Assembly (NCBI GenBank): GCA_036924085.1
Contig: JAVGWX010000011.1
Location: forward strand, 17,871,108 to 17,935,107
Direction: 5' to 3'
Origin: Ariolimax columbianus
Taxonomy: Eukaryota > Mollusca > Gastropoda > Stylommatophora > Arionidae
DNA: 64,000 nt
The notes under the pieces are model-generated. The model was not told the DNA's origin, did not search any database, and saw nothing but the letters and a program-made list of their open reading frames with translations. Within the stretch, counting starts at the first letter, position 1, and the number at the start of each line of letters is the position of its first letter. Made by a program: the position numbers and the translations under genes. This document shows positions 36,001 through 50,200 of this stretch, piece after piece.

Positions 36001-39000
36001 TTAGGATGCAATTCGAACAAAACATCCAGGCCTGCTGACTATAGGAGAAATGCTTCATCGTGGCACAAACAGCTTGATTAACCCAGAGAAAATTTACCAA
36101 CCAGGCTGGCAACTTTTTTAACATCCACCTTGCAGTCCTGACTTGGCCTCAAGCAATTTCCACCTATTTGATGCACTAAAAACCCATCAGCTCATTCACT
36201 GTGTTGCATCTTCAGGCCCATCAAGACATCTAAGGACATGAGTAAGCAGATGAGATAAGCATCTGTATAAGATAACCTAATGTATTCCTACTGCAGATGT
36301 TAATATTACTTTAACCTTTAAGATCCTATACCACTGGTAACCGCTGATGCTCTCAAATCCTATACCACTGAAAACCGCCTATTCTCATTGCATTTGTGTC
36401 TCGGTTACTATGTCTATTGTTGCCGCCTGATTTAAATTCCAGTGCAAGAAGAAAGTAATGATAAACTATCTAAAACAGTTTCAAAGTTAAAACCAGTGCA
36501 TATTCACCAAAAAATGAGTGATGTATCTGATGGTGAGCAAGCAGTGCTGACAAGATGAAATCTGTTCGATTTAATTGACAAGCTAGACTGTGATTATGAT
36601 GATAATCAATCGGGTATTGAGATAGGGGGTGATGGCAATGAACTAGATCTATACCAAAGCAAATGGTATCGTTGATGGTCAGGTCAGTTGACAATGATCG
36701 TAGGCCTAGTGACACTAGTGTGAATGTCACAGGGGATGCATGTTTTGGTGTGTATTACTCATGATGGGTGGAGCTTTTATTGTAGCATGTTTATTCATAC
36801 AGCAATTTCTACTTTTTGCACACTACCATGACATTTTATACACTCTGTTTTCCAATATCATAACAAATAAAAAAGTTGGAGATAAAATAAAACAAGCACC
36901 CATTTCTCATTGATATTGTTGATTTGACTTGGCTTGGCTTCGTTTGTTCTCAATCTCCCGCTACCTAACCCTGACACAGGCCTAAGTAGCAGAATGAAAT
37001 GCAGAGAATGGAAAGCGTTGTGTCGTAGTTTACAGCTTGACTGCGATATTTGCACCTATTGGTCCAACACATCCGACTTCAGCAAACATTTTTTTAGTAC
37101 CGGGTCAGCATTCTCTCTTTGATCCCTTCTCCTTAGCCAGTCTGCTCTGTTGCAGCCTGTTATCCAGGATCACTGCATGGAAGTGTAGAAAGGTCTTGGC
37201 AGCTCTGGTTCGCTGGCCCTGACGCTAGCAGTCATCTATGGGTTGCTGACCGCTGCAGCTCATGCACTGCTCAGCATCTTGATCCCTGATATTGTTGATT
37301 TAATTCAGTATTCTAAAGACCATAATGAAAAATGCCTATAGGATCTTAAGGGTTAAGTAAAAAGCATACCAAAACTCTAGCAAGGTTGAATTCTTACCTT
37401 AAGGGGAATATCTGTATACTCCATTAGGAACATTTTTAGCTGGCTGATACAGATTCGTAAATCCCCGTCTGTAAACTCATATGGGATGTTGAAACCAAGA
37501 GCACCAAATTTTCTCCTTTCAATGACAACACCGTGGAATAGGCACAATGAGAGGAGCAGGTGTTTGAATTCTGCTACCTGAAATACAGAATAGTGTACTG
37601 AATTTTGAATAGGAATTTATTAGTTGAATGCACAGTAAACACTTCGATAGCACATTATTTGATTAGTAACTGAAAACAAGTGAAAAAGTTGCCCAATTTA
37701 CTCACAATAATGATATTAGTAACTCCTGTATTGCATTGATGTCAGCATGAATAGCTTGATTGATTGATTAACTGATTGATTGATTGATTGATTGATTCCC
37801 CTGTTTGTTCCAAGTGAAGCCCCCACTTTAGCTGACCCCTTTACAGAAAGCCTGTTTCAGAGCATTTGCAGTGGCTGTTTCAATAGAAAATAGAAATGGT
37901 TTTGTATGGTGTGGTTGCTATCCCCATACACATCCATCTTTATTTGTCACTTAATAAATGCTTGGAAGGTTACAGTGGTTCTGTTGTTTTTAACCTAGGT
38001 ACTATTCAGAAGGGCAGCTATTCATCCTTACACACTCACAAAGGTAAGAGTTGCAACCATTTTAGATGGGTCACCAAAGATGCTGCACAGTGAATAGGTT
38101 AACAGCAGCTAGCGGCTCATAGCTGACTGTTTGCATCAGGGTCAGCCAACCAGAGCTGACTAAGACTCTATTCTGTATCCAAGCAGTGGCCCTAGAAACA
38201 TGCTGCACTAGTTTATTGCTAGTATGCACTAAATTATTAATGGGAGATTTCAACTATCCAGAAATAAAATGGGATATGGCAGAAGCACTTGTAGAGTCAA
38301 AACCTTTTGTTACGTGCATAACTGACAATTTTTTAATTCAACATGTAGAAGCAGCCACCAGAGGCAAAAACATACTCGACCTAGTTTTTACCACAGAGGA
38401 AAATATGATTGAAAACGTTACCGTTGGGGAACTGTTTGGCTCAAGTGACCATCAAATCATCCGTTGGGATCTTATTGCAGGGAAAGAAGTAAACATAAAC
38501 ACGCGAACATACGACTACTCTAAGACAGATGTTAAGAGGATGAAAGAGGCAGCGAACCACATAATCTGGAAAGATATTATTGTAGGAACAGATGTTGAAC
38601 AGGAGTGGGAAAGTTTTAAAACAGTTCTAGAAACGCTAAAAGAGGAATGTGTTCCATGTAGGGAGGTAAACCCCAAGCGTAAAAAGTGGATAACTAGATT
38701 TGTAGTGAAATGTAGAAGAGCAAAAAATAAAGCATGGCAAAAATATATAGAGGCAGGTAAATCAAAAGAAACATATGTAAAATATTTGGACAAGCAGAAC
38801 ATATCTCAGAAAGCGAATAAAACAGCAAAAATAGACTTTGAAAAAAAACTTGCTCAGAGGATCAAGACTGACAGTAAAAGCTTCTTTTCTTATGTTAGAA
38901 ATAAACAAAGAACGAAAGACAAAGTAGGCCCTCTCATAGACAGTACAGGGAAAATAATAAGTGAGAATAGGGAGGCTGCTAATCTGCTTAATCAGTACTT

Positions 39001-42000
39001 TGGCACAGTCTTCACAAAGGAGGACTGCTCCGAGATCCCAGAGCCTATAGATATTTTTCAAAGAGACATGGATACAGCGGGATTAAGATCAATCTGTATT
39101 ACAGAGGAAATGGTTTTTAAAAAATTGGAGGGGTTGAAAGTGAATAAATGTCCAGGTCAAGATGGTATTCACCCAAAATTGCTGTATGAAATTAGAAACC
39201 AACTAGCAAAACCATTGGCTATATTATGTTCTCAATCACTTACAAAAGGGATTGTTCCACGGGATTGGAAAGATGCAGGAGTGATCCCCTTATTCAAAAA
39301 AGGCAAAAAATCAGATCCGGCAAATTATAGACCGGTGAGTTTAACGAGCATAGTCTGTAAATTGTTAGAGTCAATAATCAAAGAAAACATTGTAATGCAT
39401 TTAGAAATTTAATCTAATTAGAAATAGTCAGCATGGGTTTACTAGAGGGAGATCATGCTTAACAAATCTATTAGAATTCATGGAGGAGGTTACTAAAATC
39501 ATAGATAAAGGGGAGCCAGTGGATGTTATTTATCTAGACTTTGCAAAGGCCTTTGATAGAGTACCTCATCAAAGATTATTTCGAAAGTTAAAATCACATG
39601 GAATAGGTGGGGAAGTTGCCAAATGGATTGAAAATTGGTTAACAGGAAGAAGGCAGAGGGTGGGCATAAATAAGGAGTACTCTGAGTGGAGTGAAGTGAA
39701 AAGTGGTGTGCCACAGGGCTCGGTTTTGGGACCAATTTTGTTCTTGATATATATAAATGATTTGGACATTGATATGAGATCCATGATTGCAAAATTTGCT
39801 GATGACACAAAACTATGCAGTAGTGTCTCATCTAAAGCGGAAGTGGATATATTGATGTCGGATTTAGATAACATTCGAGAATGGTCTGTAAGCTGGCAAA
39901 TGGAGTTTAATGTAGATAAATGTACAGTCATCCACATGGGTAGATCCAATATGGAACATAAATACAGAATGGGAGAAAACAATATTAGAAAGATAGATAA
40001 GGAAAGGGACCTAGGGGTTATAATAGATCATACAGGAAAGGTGAGTGAGCAAGTTAAGGTAGCAGTGAAAAAGGCAAATGCAATGTTAGGTATGATAAAA
40101 AGAAATATTAAACATAGGAGCAAGGAAGTGATCGTCAAACTGTATAAAGCTTTAGTTAGACCTAGATTGGAGTACTGTGTACAGGTGTGGAGTCCTTATC
40201 ATAGAGGAGACATAAACATGCTAGAAAGAATACAAAAAAGAGCGACAAAGATGATAGTTGGATTCCAGAATTACAGTTATGAGGAACGACTCAGAAAAAC
40301 GGGCCTACAGTGTCTCGAAGAGAGAAGAATTCGTGGTGACTTAATACAGGTTTATAAGATGATCAGAGGAATCGATAAATTAGACTATAACAAGTTTTTT
40401 AAAATACAGCCACCTACAATAACACGAGGGCATAGCTACAAGCTGATTAAAGAGAGGTCCAGGTTAGATATTAGGAAATATTTTTTTAGTCAGAGAGTGG
40501 TGTCTGCTTGGAATGCATTGCCAGGGGAGGTGGTGGAGGCAGGGACAGTTAATGCGTTTAAGAATAAACTGGATGCGCATAGATTTTAGAGCAAGGTGAT
40601 GTAAATGTAACTGGTTGTATACAGACTCTGCAGGGTCTTCTAAACCAGTATAAAGACGTTAAGTTAAGTTAAGTTAGTGTAGTCAAGCTAAGAGAATAGG
40701 GAACGCAGTAGGAAGACAAACCTCGCACCCAAAAAAACCAGTTGAAATCGAATGTGTCAGTCAAAAGGCACAAATATCACAGCCTCTCTGTAAACTATGA
40801 TACAACATCATAATGTTCTTTTCAGGATGAATGCCGAAGAAGATGAAGATGAAGTATCAGAGCATTTGCAGTGGCAATGTCAATAGAAATGGTTTTGTAT
40901 GGTGAGGTTGCTATCCCCATGCACATCCATCTTTAGTTGTCATTTAATAAATGCTTGGAAGGTTACAGTGGTTCTGTTGTTTTTAACCTAGGTACTATTC
41001 AGAAGGGCAGCTAATCATCCTTACACACTCACAAAGGTAAGAGTTGCAACCATTTTAGATGGGTCACCAAAGATGCTGCACAGTGAATAGGTTAACAGCA
41101 GCTAGCGACTCATAGCTGACTGTTTGCATCAGGGTCAGCCAACCAGAGCTGACTAAGACCCTATTCCGTATCCAAGCAGTGGCCCTAGAAACATGCTGCA
41201 CTAGTGTAGTCAAGCTAAGAGAATAGGGAACGCAGTAGGAAGACAAACCTCGCACCCAAAAAAAACCAGTAGAAATCGAATGTGTCAGTCAAAAGGCACA
41301 AATATCACAGCCTCTCTGTAAACTATGATACAACATCATAATGTAGCTGGTAGTTTCAAAAAGTGACATTAGGTGGCAGCAACATCCAACTTTAGGTGTC
41401 GCATACACGTGCGCAGCTCAGATATAAAATGGCATCCGTGCTCACAGAGTGTATAATCAAAGAACATTGTGCTGTTTTTTTATTTGCTTTAGGCAAAATG
41501 ACTTTCTGCAAAGGATTTTAATAAAGAAATGCTTCCTGTGAAGTTCTGTTGATACTTTAGGATGCAATTTGAAGAAAATGTCCAACCCTTCTGACTAGAG
41601 GAGTACTACTCCATCATGACAATGCCAGACCACATACAGCTCGATTAATACAGGAGAAACTTGCCCAACTATAGTGGAAACTTTTTGAACATTCACCTTA
41701 CAGTCATAACTTAACCCTCATGCAATTTTCACCTGTTTGATGCACTAAAAACCATCCTTGGCAGAAGATATTTTACAAATAACAAAGTAGTTGAACATTG
41801 ATTACCAAAGACTTCTTTGCTGCAGGTCTCGGTGCACCGATAAAGTGATGGGATAAGTGTATTAATTTTTGTTGAAATTATGTTGAGAAATAAGGGACAA
41901 TGGAAATGTAATAATAGATGGTTTTCAAGTTTGTATCGTATTTAGTTTTTAATAGCCATTTATAAATGTTTTACTTAATTGCCCTTGCACTTGTATTTCA

Positions 42001-45000
42001 AATCCCTAATATTTAGATGGCAACTATCAACCACTAGGATTTTTTCAAACTATCGCTTAAAACATAATCTGATAAAAAATTGGCCATGATCACTCCACTA
42101 TAAAAAGAAGGTTAAAGTTGGAACAATAAAAAAGTCTTGATCTCAAAAGGTAGTATCTGATATAGAACAATCTTTTTATTTCAAACACATACTTTGTTGC
42201 CACACTGATTTAAGAAATCATCTGTAAAACCCATGTAGGACCGTAATAAGTTGGCCTTGATTCCTTTTGGTGGCTCAACTGTCATCTTGGAACTGTTCTG
42301 TAGGATAAACACTGGAAACTTCTCACTTGGCATACTGGTCAACCATAGTCGGAAGTCACGGTGAACCTGCAAAAATGTTTTTACTAAATGAAGGTATTGA
42401 CTGCAAAACAGCATTGTTTAGTGCTTGCAGTGTATTTTTGAAATTTTCTAAACTACATCACACCACTTCATATTGGCAAATTGCAACCTCAGATTTACAA
42501 ATTCCAACCTCATATTAATACAGCAATAAACAGAAATATCTTGTGAAAGTAAAAAATAAATATAATAGCCTACAGTGGGAAGGTGCAACATGAAAGAGAA
42601 AGCCCAGATTTGAACATAAGCACTAATTTTGCACATTAATTTAACTTCATTCAGCACTTGATCCATTAATGTGAATTCATGCATACATTTGCTCGTTAAT
42701 TTGACTCAAGCAGCCCTTGGTACATTAATTTGACTTCAGGCAACCCTTAGTCCATTAATTTGATTACATGCAACCCTTGGTCCATTAATTTGACTTCAGG
42801 CAGCCCTTAGTCCATTAATTTGATTACATGCAACCCTTGGTCCATTAATTTGACTTCATGCAGCCCTTAGTCCATTAATTTGATTACATGCAACCCTTGG
42901 TCCATTAATTTGACTTCAGGCAGCCCTTTTCTGTTAATTTGACTACATTCTGCCCATAGGTTGGTTGAGTTTGTGACTCCTAATTTACACTCTGAAGTTT
43001 CACAATTTGACATCACAAAACAGAAAAGTAAGCCTGACCTTGTCTGGATCTATATGCTCCACAAGTCCCTCCAATGGTGGCATGAAGCTGGGAGCTAAAT
43101 GACAGTTTTGGAAGAAGACCCATTTGCCTCTCTCCATGGCTTCTCTCATCATAGCTTCAGCACGTGGACCCTATTAATGAAAAATTGCTCTATATACACA
43201 ATACAAAGGATATAGCAAACAGAGGTTACACTATGTCTGTGCTAGGAACATAGCAAAAGTAGGTCACTTGTATCTTTTGTATTGTATACTATACATCTGA
43301 GCATCTGATTAGTAGTGGTAGAGCACTCACTTTTCACAGCAAAGGTGCAGGGTTCAAATAGGGACCTAGGGGTTATAATAGATCATACGCTACCAAAGAT
43401 GGATGTGTCTGACCGAAAGGTGCAAACATCGCAATTAAGCTGTAAACTAGTGACACAACGCATTTCGTTCTCCGGACTTGGGATTTGTTTTACCAATTCA
43501 GTGGTTATTAATTATGTCCATGTTCATTTTACTTGGGACTTGTTTGACCATTTCTGTTATTTTTAATTATGTCCATGTGCATTGCATGCTTTGGGCATGA
43601 CTGACCCTTTCTGTGGTTTTGAATTATGTCCATGTTCATTATACTTGGGATTTGTTTGACCCTTTCTCTGGTTTTAAGCTTAAGCGGAGTCCAAGAAGCT
43701 GAATAGCTAGTATAATTTTGAGAACTAATAAGACAATGTTAACTGAAATAAAAAAATGTTGCTCTATTGAACACTATTGCAAACATGATAGTGTTAACAT
43801 ACTATTTATTTTTAATATGTATTTGCAAATTAAAAAAGACAATGTTCAACTTTTCAACTAATTTTGTTCTTACCAGTGGCAAAACTCCTTGTCTGATGCT
43901 AATACATTTAAGCTTCATCTTATTTTGATTGTTTACTAAGATGCACCTCTTCTACCTTGGGCTACAGAGGTGTTCCTTTTTTTTTCTTGTGGCTAATAGT
44001 TTCTAAAGGATGGGGCAATTGGACCCACGCCAAACTCTACTTGCCTCTTATGACATGACTGGCATGTTAGAGTGCAACTACTCTAAACTTTGATTTCAGA
44101 CCCCAGATAACACACAAGCTCATCTTACTTCTAAACATGCAAACAAATCTAAATATTTACCTGTCCCTGACCAAGAGAAATGACATTCAGCTTTTTAGCA
44201 AATCTCATTGTTTCAGCAAATTTATAAAGGTCGTTTGCTGGATCAGTGCCTTGTGACAGAACAAACACTAGAGGTGTAGTAGGGGATGAATCCTTGTAGA
44301 CGAGGCCAAGGTCAGAGGTTTGGGGTTCAATGAACCTTTGACCCATGTTTTCAGCAACATAATCTTGCATTGCGTTGGTCACTTTATCTGGACGAAGTGC
44401 CTTGAGCACAATTATGGCCTGAAATTTGTCAAAATCCTGTTCCCACTGTCCTGGAAGTTTTTCCCTGAAGAAGACAGAGAATTAAAATTCCATGAAAAGT
44501 TCAGACAGATACATAAACTCTATTTGTGCAAAACATTTTTTTTATCAGTTATATTAGAGCCAATTCACATGTCGTTACCCATAATATTTAGTTGATAAAA
44601 ACACATACACGTAATGGCCCAGTGATTGCACCAGGTCAAAAACAAAACAATACCTACATTTTGGCCTCAATGCTGAGTCAGGAACCCAAAAAAAAGAACA
44701 AAAACAACAAATACATTTTTAAAACAGTGTATGATGTCAAATAAGCGGTTTAAGCTCACCATCATTTTTGTGTCAGAAAGATGTGAGACATTTTGTATCA
44801 GGAAAGTGTGAGACATTCACGCCAGTTATGAAATGGAGTGGACTAAAACAGAAATGGTTAATATGGCTGTAAACAGGTTAAAAGCAGAGAAAACATGAAC
44901 ATATCACACACAAACAAACAGGAAAAAAAAATATGTTGTAAATGAATATCAAGACACACATATATACAATGATATGGGTACACAAATTATTGAATAAACA

Positions 45001-47155
45001 ATAATAAGAAGCGAGAGAGGTTTATAAAGAAAAATAAATGGAAGGAAAAGAGAGCAGAAAAAGAATGGAAGCCTATGAAAACATATCTATGGATAAATTA
45101 GATTATAACAAGTTTTGTTAAATACAACCACCCACAAGCTTCAAATTAACAGAGAAGACCAGATTAGAAATTAGGAAATATTTTTTTAGTCAGAGAGTGG
45201 TGAATGCTAAGAATGCATTGCCACAGGAGGTAGTGTAGGCAGGGATAATTAATGCATTTAAGAATACATTGGATGCGCATTGCTGTTAGATCAAGGAAAT
45301 GTAAATGAAACTGGTTGTATACAAACTCTGCAGAGTCTTCTAGACCAGTATAAAGACGTTAAGTTAAGTTATTTGGAATGTATTTCATCTTTATTATTAT
45401 TACAGCATGTTTTATGGCAGTTTAGGTAATGAGGTGGGGGATCGACATGATCTCCCTAATAGTGAGCAACATGCAGTTTAAGTCAATCATAGGACAAATG
45501 TCTGGAGGACTCCGGTAAAACCTTTATCAGCACGCTCAAGATGTGAAAAAATCTTCTTCAACCTGTGCACACAAAAGAGTAAACTTGCTTATTGTGGATA
45601 TTCAACAACAACAACATTTATTTCTTTGTAATTTTTACAGCTTTTCCAGATGTACTCGATACATGTCTGAAACTGTTTTCTACATGGGATTTTCCTTCAA
45701 GAATTTAGTTATAACAAATTGTGTGAATTAAATTATTTGTTTAAACTCTAGCTGTCTTAACGGCAGCTTTCAGACTTTAGGGCTCCAAAAACAACTACAA
45801 AACAAATCATTGAAAATATATTTTTCTGAAAATCTAATTTTTTGAGTGATCAACAATGCCAGTTTCTAATTCACTGTAAAAATTAGGTAATTGATATAAT
45901 GTAACTCGCTCAGGTTAAAAACTTACAAAAATCAACTATTCATTTTTCATATTTTTAGAAGATTGTATGTTCATTAGTTAAACTTATACTTACTTATTAA
46001 GATCTTTTCATTTCTATCGCATGCTTCTAAATTTCATACACACATACAAAACAACATATAGTCGTATGCACTATTTCATGTAGTTCTTTTGGACTGGTGT
46101 ATGGGTCTTCCTTTGGTTCCAGGTGATTGACATGCACTTCAAGAATGAGAAAAAGAAGAATCTTCCATATCTTCAGTGTGTTGATATCTAATGAAGACAT
46201 CGCAAGTATGCTGACATATGCAGCAGCAGTGGTGAAACCAAAAATGGAAGGTATATATTGTTGCTCACACATGGACACAATAGAATAATGAAATGATTGT
46301 TTCAAAACATTATTACAAATATATTTCAAACTAAAAACACTATTTTTACAGCATCTGCTGGGAAACTTTATATAAGTGAGCAAAAACATGCAGCATGCAG
46401 GTGAGGAAATTTTTATTTCACCTTGATTGAAAAGCCTAGGCTTTACCAAGAGCAGCTGAATATTCCTATTTATATAACAATCAGTCTTATTAACCACACT
46501 ATTAAGATCTTAGTTCTTAGTCAACCTGTACTTCTACATAGGCAGATGCCCTTGTGCAGGTCCCAGCTCTGGTATGAGGTGGAAGTAGCCGAGAGAAAGG
46601 TTTCCTGCTTAGCAGGCTAGGCTCGAGCAGCTTAATACTGCACTCTATTGGGAAAAGTACCACAGACGGTGGTTAACTATTGTGCGGGTCCATCTTATTA
46701 GGCTCAAACACTAAAGCAAAGTAGACTCGCAGCCCGTTAGGTGCCATCTATGCTGTTCTAAACAAACCACCTAACCATGGCCAGTGTTATGCCATGTCAC
46801 TCAGTCACCTCTTATGACTTGCTCTCTGTGTGGCAGTGGTGCTATTCTTGTCCTTGTCATTCACAAAGACCGCGGCAGACCACTCGGGTAACACCATTAA
46901 AATACTGCTTAAAATTATAGAGGATAGAAATACACATAGAATCAACAACTAAGTTCAGGATGAATAATTTGGATGTTTACAGGAGAGAATTACACATAGA
47001 ATCAACAACTAAGTTCAGGATGAAGGATTTGAATGTTTCGTAGTTCTGACCATAAACGATGCCGACTAGCAATCCCCAGGAGTTGCTTCGATGATTCTGC
47101 GGGCAGCTTCCGGGAAACCAAACTGTTTGGGTTCCGGGGGAAGTATGGTTGCAAA

Positions 47156-47204
<49 letters not shown>

Positions 47205-50200
47205 GCGGCTTAATTTGACTCAACTCGGCCAACACTGAAATGACTGACATGCCGAGACCACTTTCCTTGGGTCTAATATGAAACGAGTGCTGGGTTTAGA
47301 CCCTCAGAAATCTGGGGTTATGCCCTCTGTGGCTCGGTTGGTCTGCTTTCAGTGTTTGATAAAGGAATTGACGGAAGAGCACTACCAGGAGTGGAGCCTG
47401 CGGCTTAAATTGACTTAACACGCCAATACTGTAGAATGACTGTCAAATCGAGAGCACCTTCGTGGGGTCTAATAGTGAACATGTGCTGGTATTAGACCCA
47501 CGGAAGACAGGTCAGTCTCTTAACCCCCTAATGAAAGAGCGTCTGCTATGGTAATCTGGTCTTAACCCTGCAGAAATCACAGGTTCCAGAAACTTGGCCA
47601 TTGACAAACTAAAAAGCCCTCTATTGATACGTCCGGTCTAACATTGAACGGGTGCTGGAAATAGACCCTCGGAAGACAGGTCAGTTTTACCCTACTAATG
47701 ATAGGGCTTTGCTACGGTAATCCTGCTTAACTCGAGAGGAGCCGGAGACATTTGGTTCACGTACTAGGCTGATAAGCCAACGGCGCGAGGCTACAAGGTG
47801 AGGGATTACGGCCGAACGCCTCTAAGCCAAAATCCCGCCCAAAAGCTCAGCACGATTGCAAAGGGAGGCTTCAACATGGTGGGAACATGGGGCTCCCGCT
47901 CCAGCCCCGCCCGGTCGAGCCGCAGTATGAGGTTTCTGCCGTCCGCCGATCAAAGCGGACGGGAAGCTGCTCGATATCCACCCCATATGGCGATGAGGTA
48001 TGAAACCATTTGTAGAAGACTTAGTTCTCGGTCGGGGTGCCCTAAGCAGTAGATCAGCTACCTCACTGCAAACTGCTGAGACTCAACCCTTGACCATGAG
48101 ATATGTCCGCACACTAGGCGAACAACATCTCCGTGCAATGATCAGGTTTGTCCCCTGGTCAAATGCACTATTTCGAGAGGAATCACAGGTCGCTGACATT
48201 TGGTCCACGTGCTTGGCTGATAAGCTACCATCTGAGGGACTACGGCCGAACGCCTCTAAGCCAGAATCCCGCCCTAAATCTCAGCATCGATGAGATGGGA
48301 GGCTACGACATGGCTGGGGCTTGCGTCTCAGCCCGGCCCGGTCGAGCCGCAGAAATGCACCTGGTAAAATGCACTCCTGCCTCGCTCTTTGCCTCTGTCT
48401 GCTATCAGTCATCCCAATGGACGCAGAAGAGATGCAGTCCAGCGGACATTGTACCTCCTGCCCTATTGTGACAACCTCCCGGGTGGCAGGGAATGCTAGG
48501 CGGACCATCACTGCAGATGAGCCGAGAAAATAAAGGGAGCAAAGTGATACCTCACTTACATGCATATGTTACGTTTCTGGCAGGACGTGACGATCCTGGG
48601 ACAAAGTCACACTGGACTGCCTCTCTTCCGGGATAGTACAAACTAGTACATAGTCCATCATATCATTGCCAAACCCTATAGACACGAGTAGAGAAGACTC
48701 GATAGTCCTGCAAGACAACTTCCTAAGAGAGACAACTCTGACCAAAAACAACTGCTGCCTTGCAGTCAGGCTGGGGACAGCCAAAGGCTAAGGAGGACAA
48801 CCCTACAGAAACGCCTGTTGAAATCGGATGCACTGAGCCACAGGCTTAACAAAATAAAACAGTGCAACGTAAATATCGCTGTAAACAGCGTACGATGAAG
48901 AAGAAGAAGAAGAAGAATGTTTTCAGAAAAGCAGAATAAGAGAAGCAATACTCTGTTTATGGACCCTAACAGGAAGACATATAGAAGTACAGGCACTAAT
49001 TATGCCTAGAAAACATGTAAGCAGACTCAAAAATACTCAGTAATCTTTAGTAGGAAGAAAATGCCATTTCAGATTTGGCAGACTTTACTCAACATGTATA
49101 GATGTATGTTGTTGTTGTAAATGCCCACAATGAGTAAGTTTATTCTTTTGTGTACCCTGAAAACAACATTAAGTGGTGGGTTGCAGTAGCTTTCCTCACA
49201 TCCTGAGCATGCGATTGATGGTGGACCAGGGTCCATCAAGTGGTTGTGCTAGGCTTGGTTTCATCTGCGTATCACTCACTACTATGAGGATCACATCAAT
49301 ACCTCACCTCATTAGCCATGCTGCCATAAAGAACAGTTTATTTCCATGTAGACCTGCGTGGAAGTGAGGTCGGAGTCTTGGCCAGTATGTTTTACCTGAC
49401 CCCGATAAACATGTCCAATCAATATGTTTTGCCTGTCTAGACTTTAGTCTTCTATCTTCAAATAAATGAATAAAATGTATTGATGTACTGATCAGATATC
49501 TTAGTCAGGTTTAGACAAAACATACTGGATAAGACCCTCACCTTGGCTTCCTAGTAGCCCTTCCTGGAAACGGGCTGTTTTCATTACAGCCTGGTTAATA
49601 AGGTGAGGGATCTACATGATCCTCGTAGCAGTAAGTGACATGCAGATGAAGCCAAGCATAGCCCAACCGTTTGGAGGACCGGTTCACCTTCATCGGCATG
49701 CTCGGGATGTGAAGGAAACTACGACAACCCACCACTTAACGTCCTTTTTCGGAGCGCACAAAAGAGTAATCCTACTAATTGTGGTCATTCAACAACAACA
49801 GTTAGAGGAAATGACAGAAGTCATTATCAGGGAAATATCAATAATTAATCTCATATATGCGAATAGGATCAAGATGCTGAGCAGCGGATGAGCTGCAGTG
49901 GTCAGCGACCCATAGCTGACTGTTAGCGCCAGTGCCAGCGAAACAATGCTGCCAAGACCCTTCTACACCTCCACGTAGTGATCCTGGATAACAGGCTGCA
50001 GCAAGGCAGACTGGCTAAGAAGAAGGGAACAAAGAGGGAATGCTAACCCGGTATTAAAAAAATGCTTGCTGAAGTCAGATGTGTTGGACCGAAAGGTGCA
50101 AATATCGCAGTCAAGCTGTAAACTACGACACAACGCATTCCGTTCTATAGATTACATTCTGCTACTTAAGCCCTTTTAGGGTTTGGTAGCGGGAGATTGA

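Larger units (their letters stand above)
47039..48914 (+). mobile_element. rRNA-headed retroposon, copy 2 (18S and 28S mosaic)
   Basis: The insert starts exactly in 18S sequence (CGTAGTTCTGACCATAAACG) and ends in GCGTACGATGAAGAAGAAG. It is flanked by the 8-bp direct repeat GAATGTTT at 47031-47038 and 48915-48922. Inside are several rRNA pieces in one orientation, then the same unknown body and 3' block as copy 1 (48340-48914). It sits in the 6.1-kb DNAH1 intron. It cannot be a working rRNA gene because the pieces are short, repeated and diverged. Confidence 0.83.

Noticed and set aside
42660..42955. A CRISPR-like array of 30-bp repeats
   Set aside because: There are no unique spacers. The units abut and alternate, and the setting is a eukaryotic intron.
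47039..48300. A working rRNA gene or R2/R8-type insertion in rDNA
   Set aside because: Pieces are short, repeated, diverged and out of normal order. The insert has a GAA tail and target repeats in unique intron sequence.
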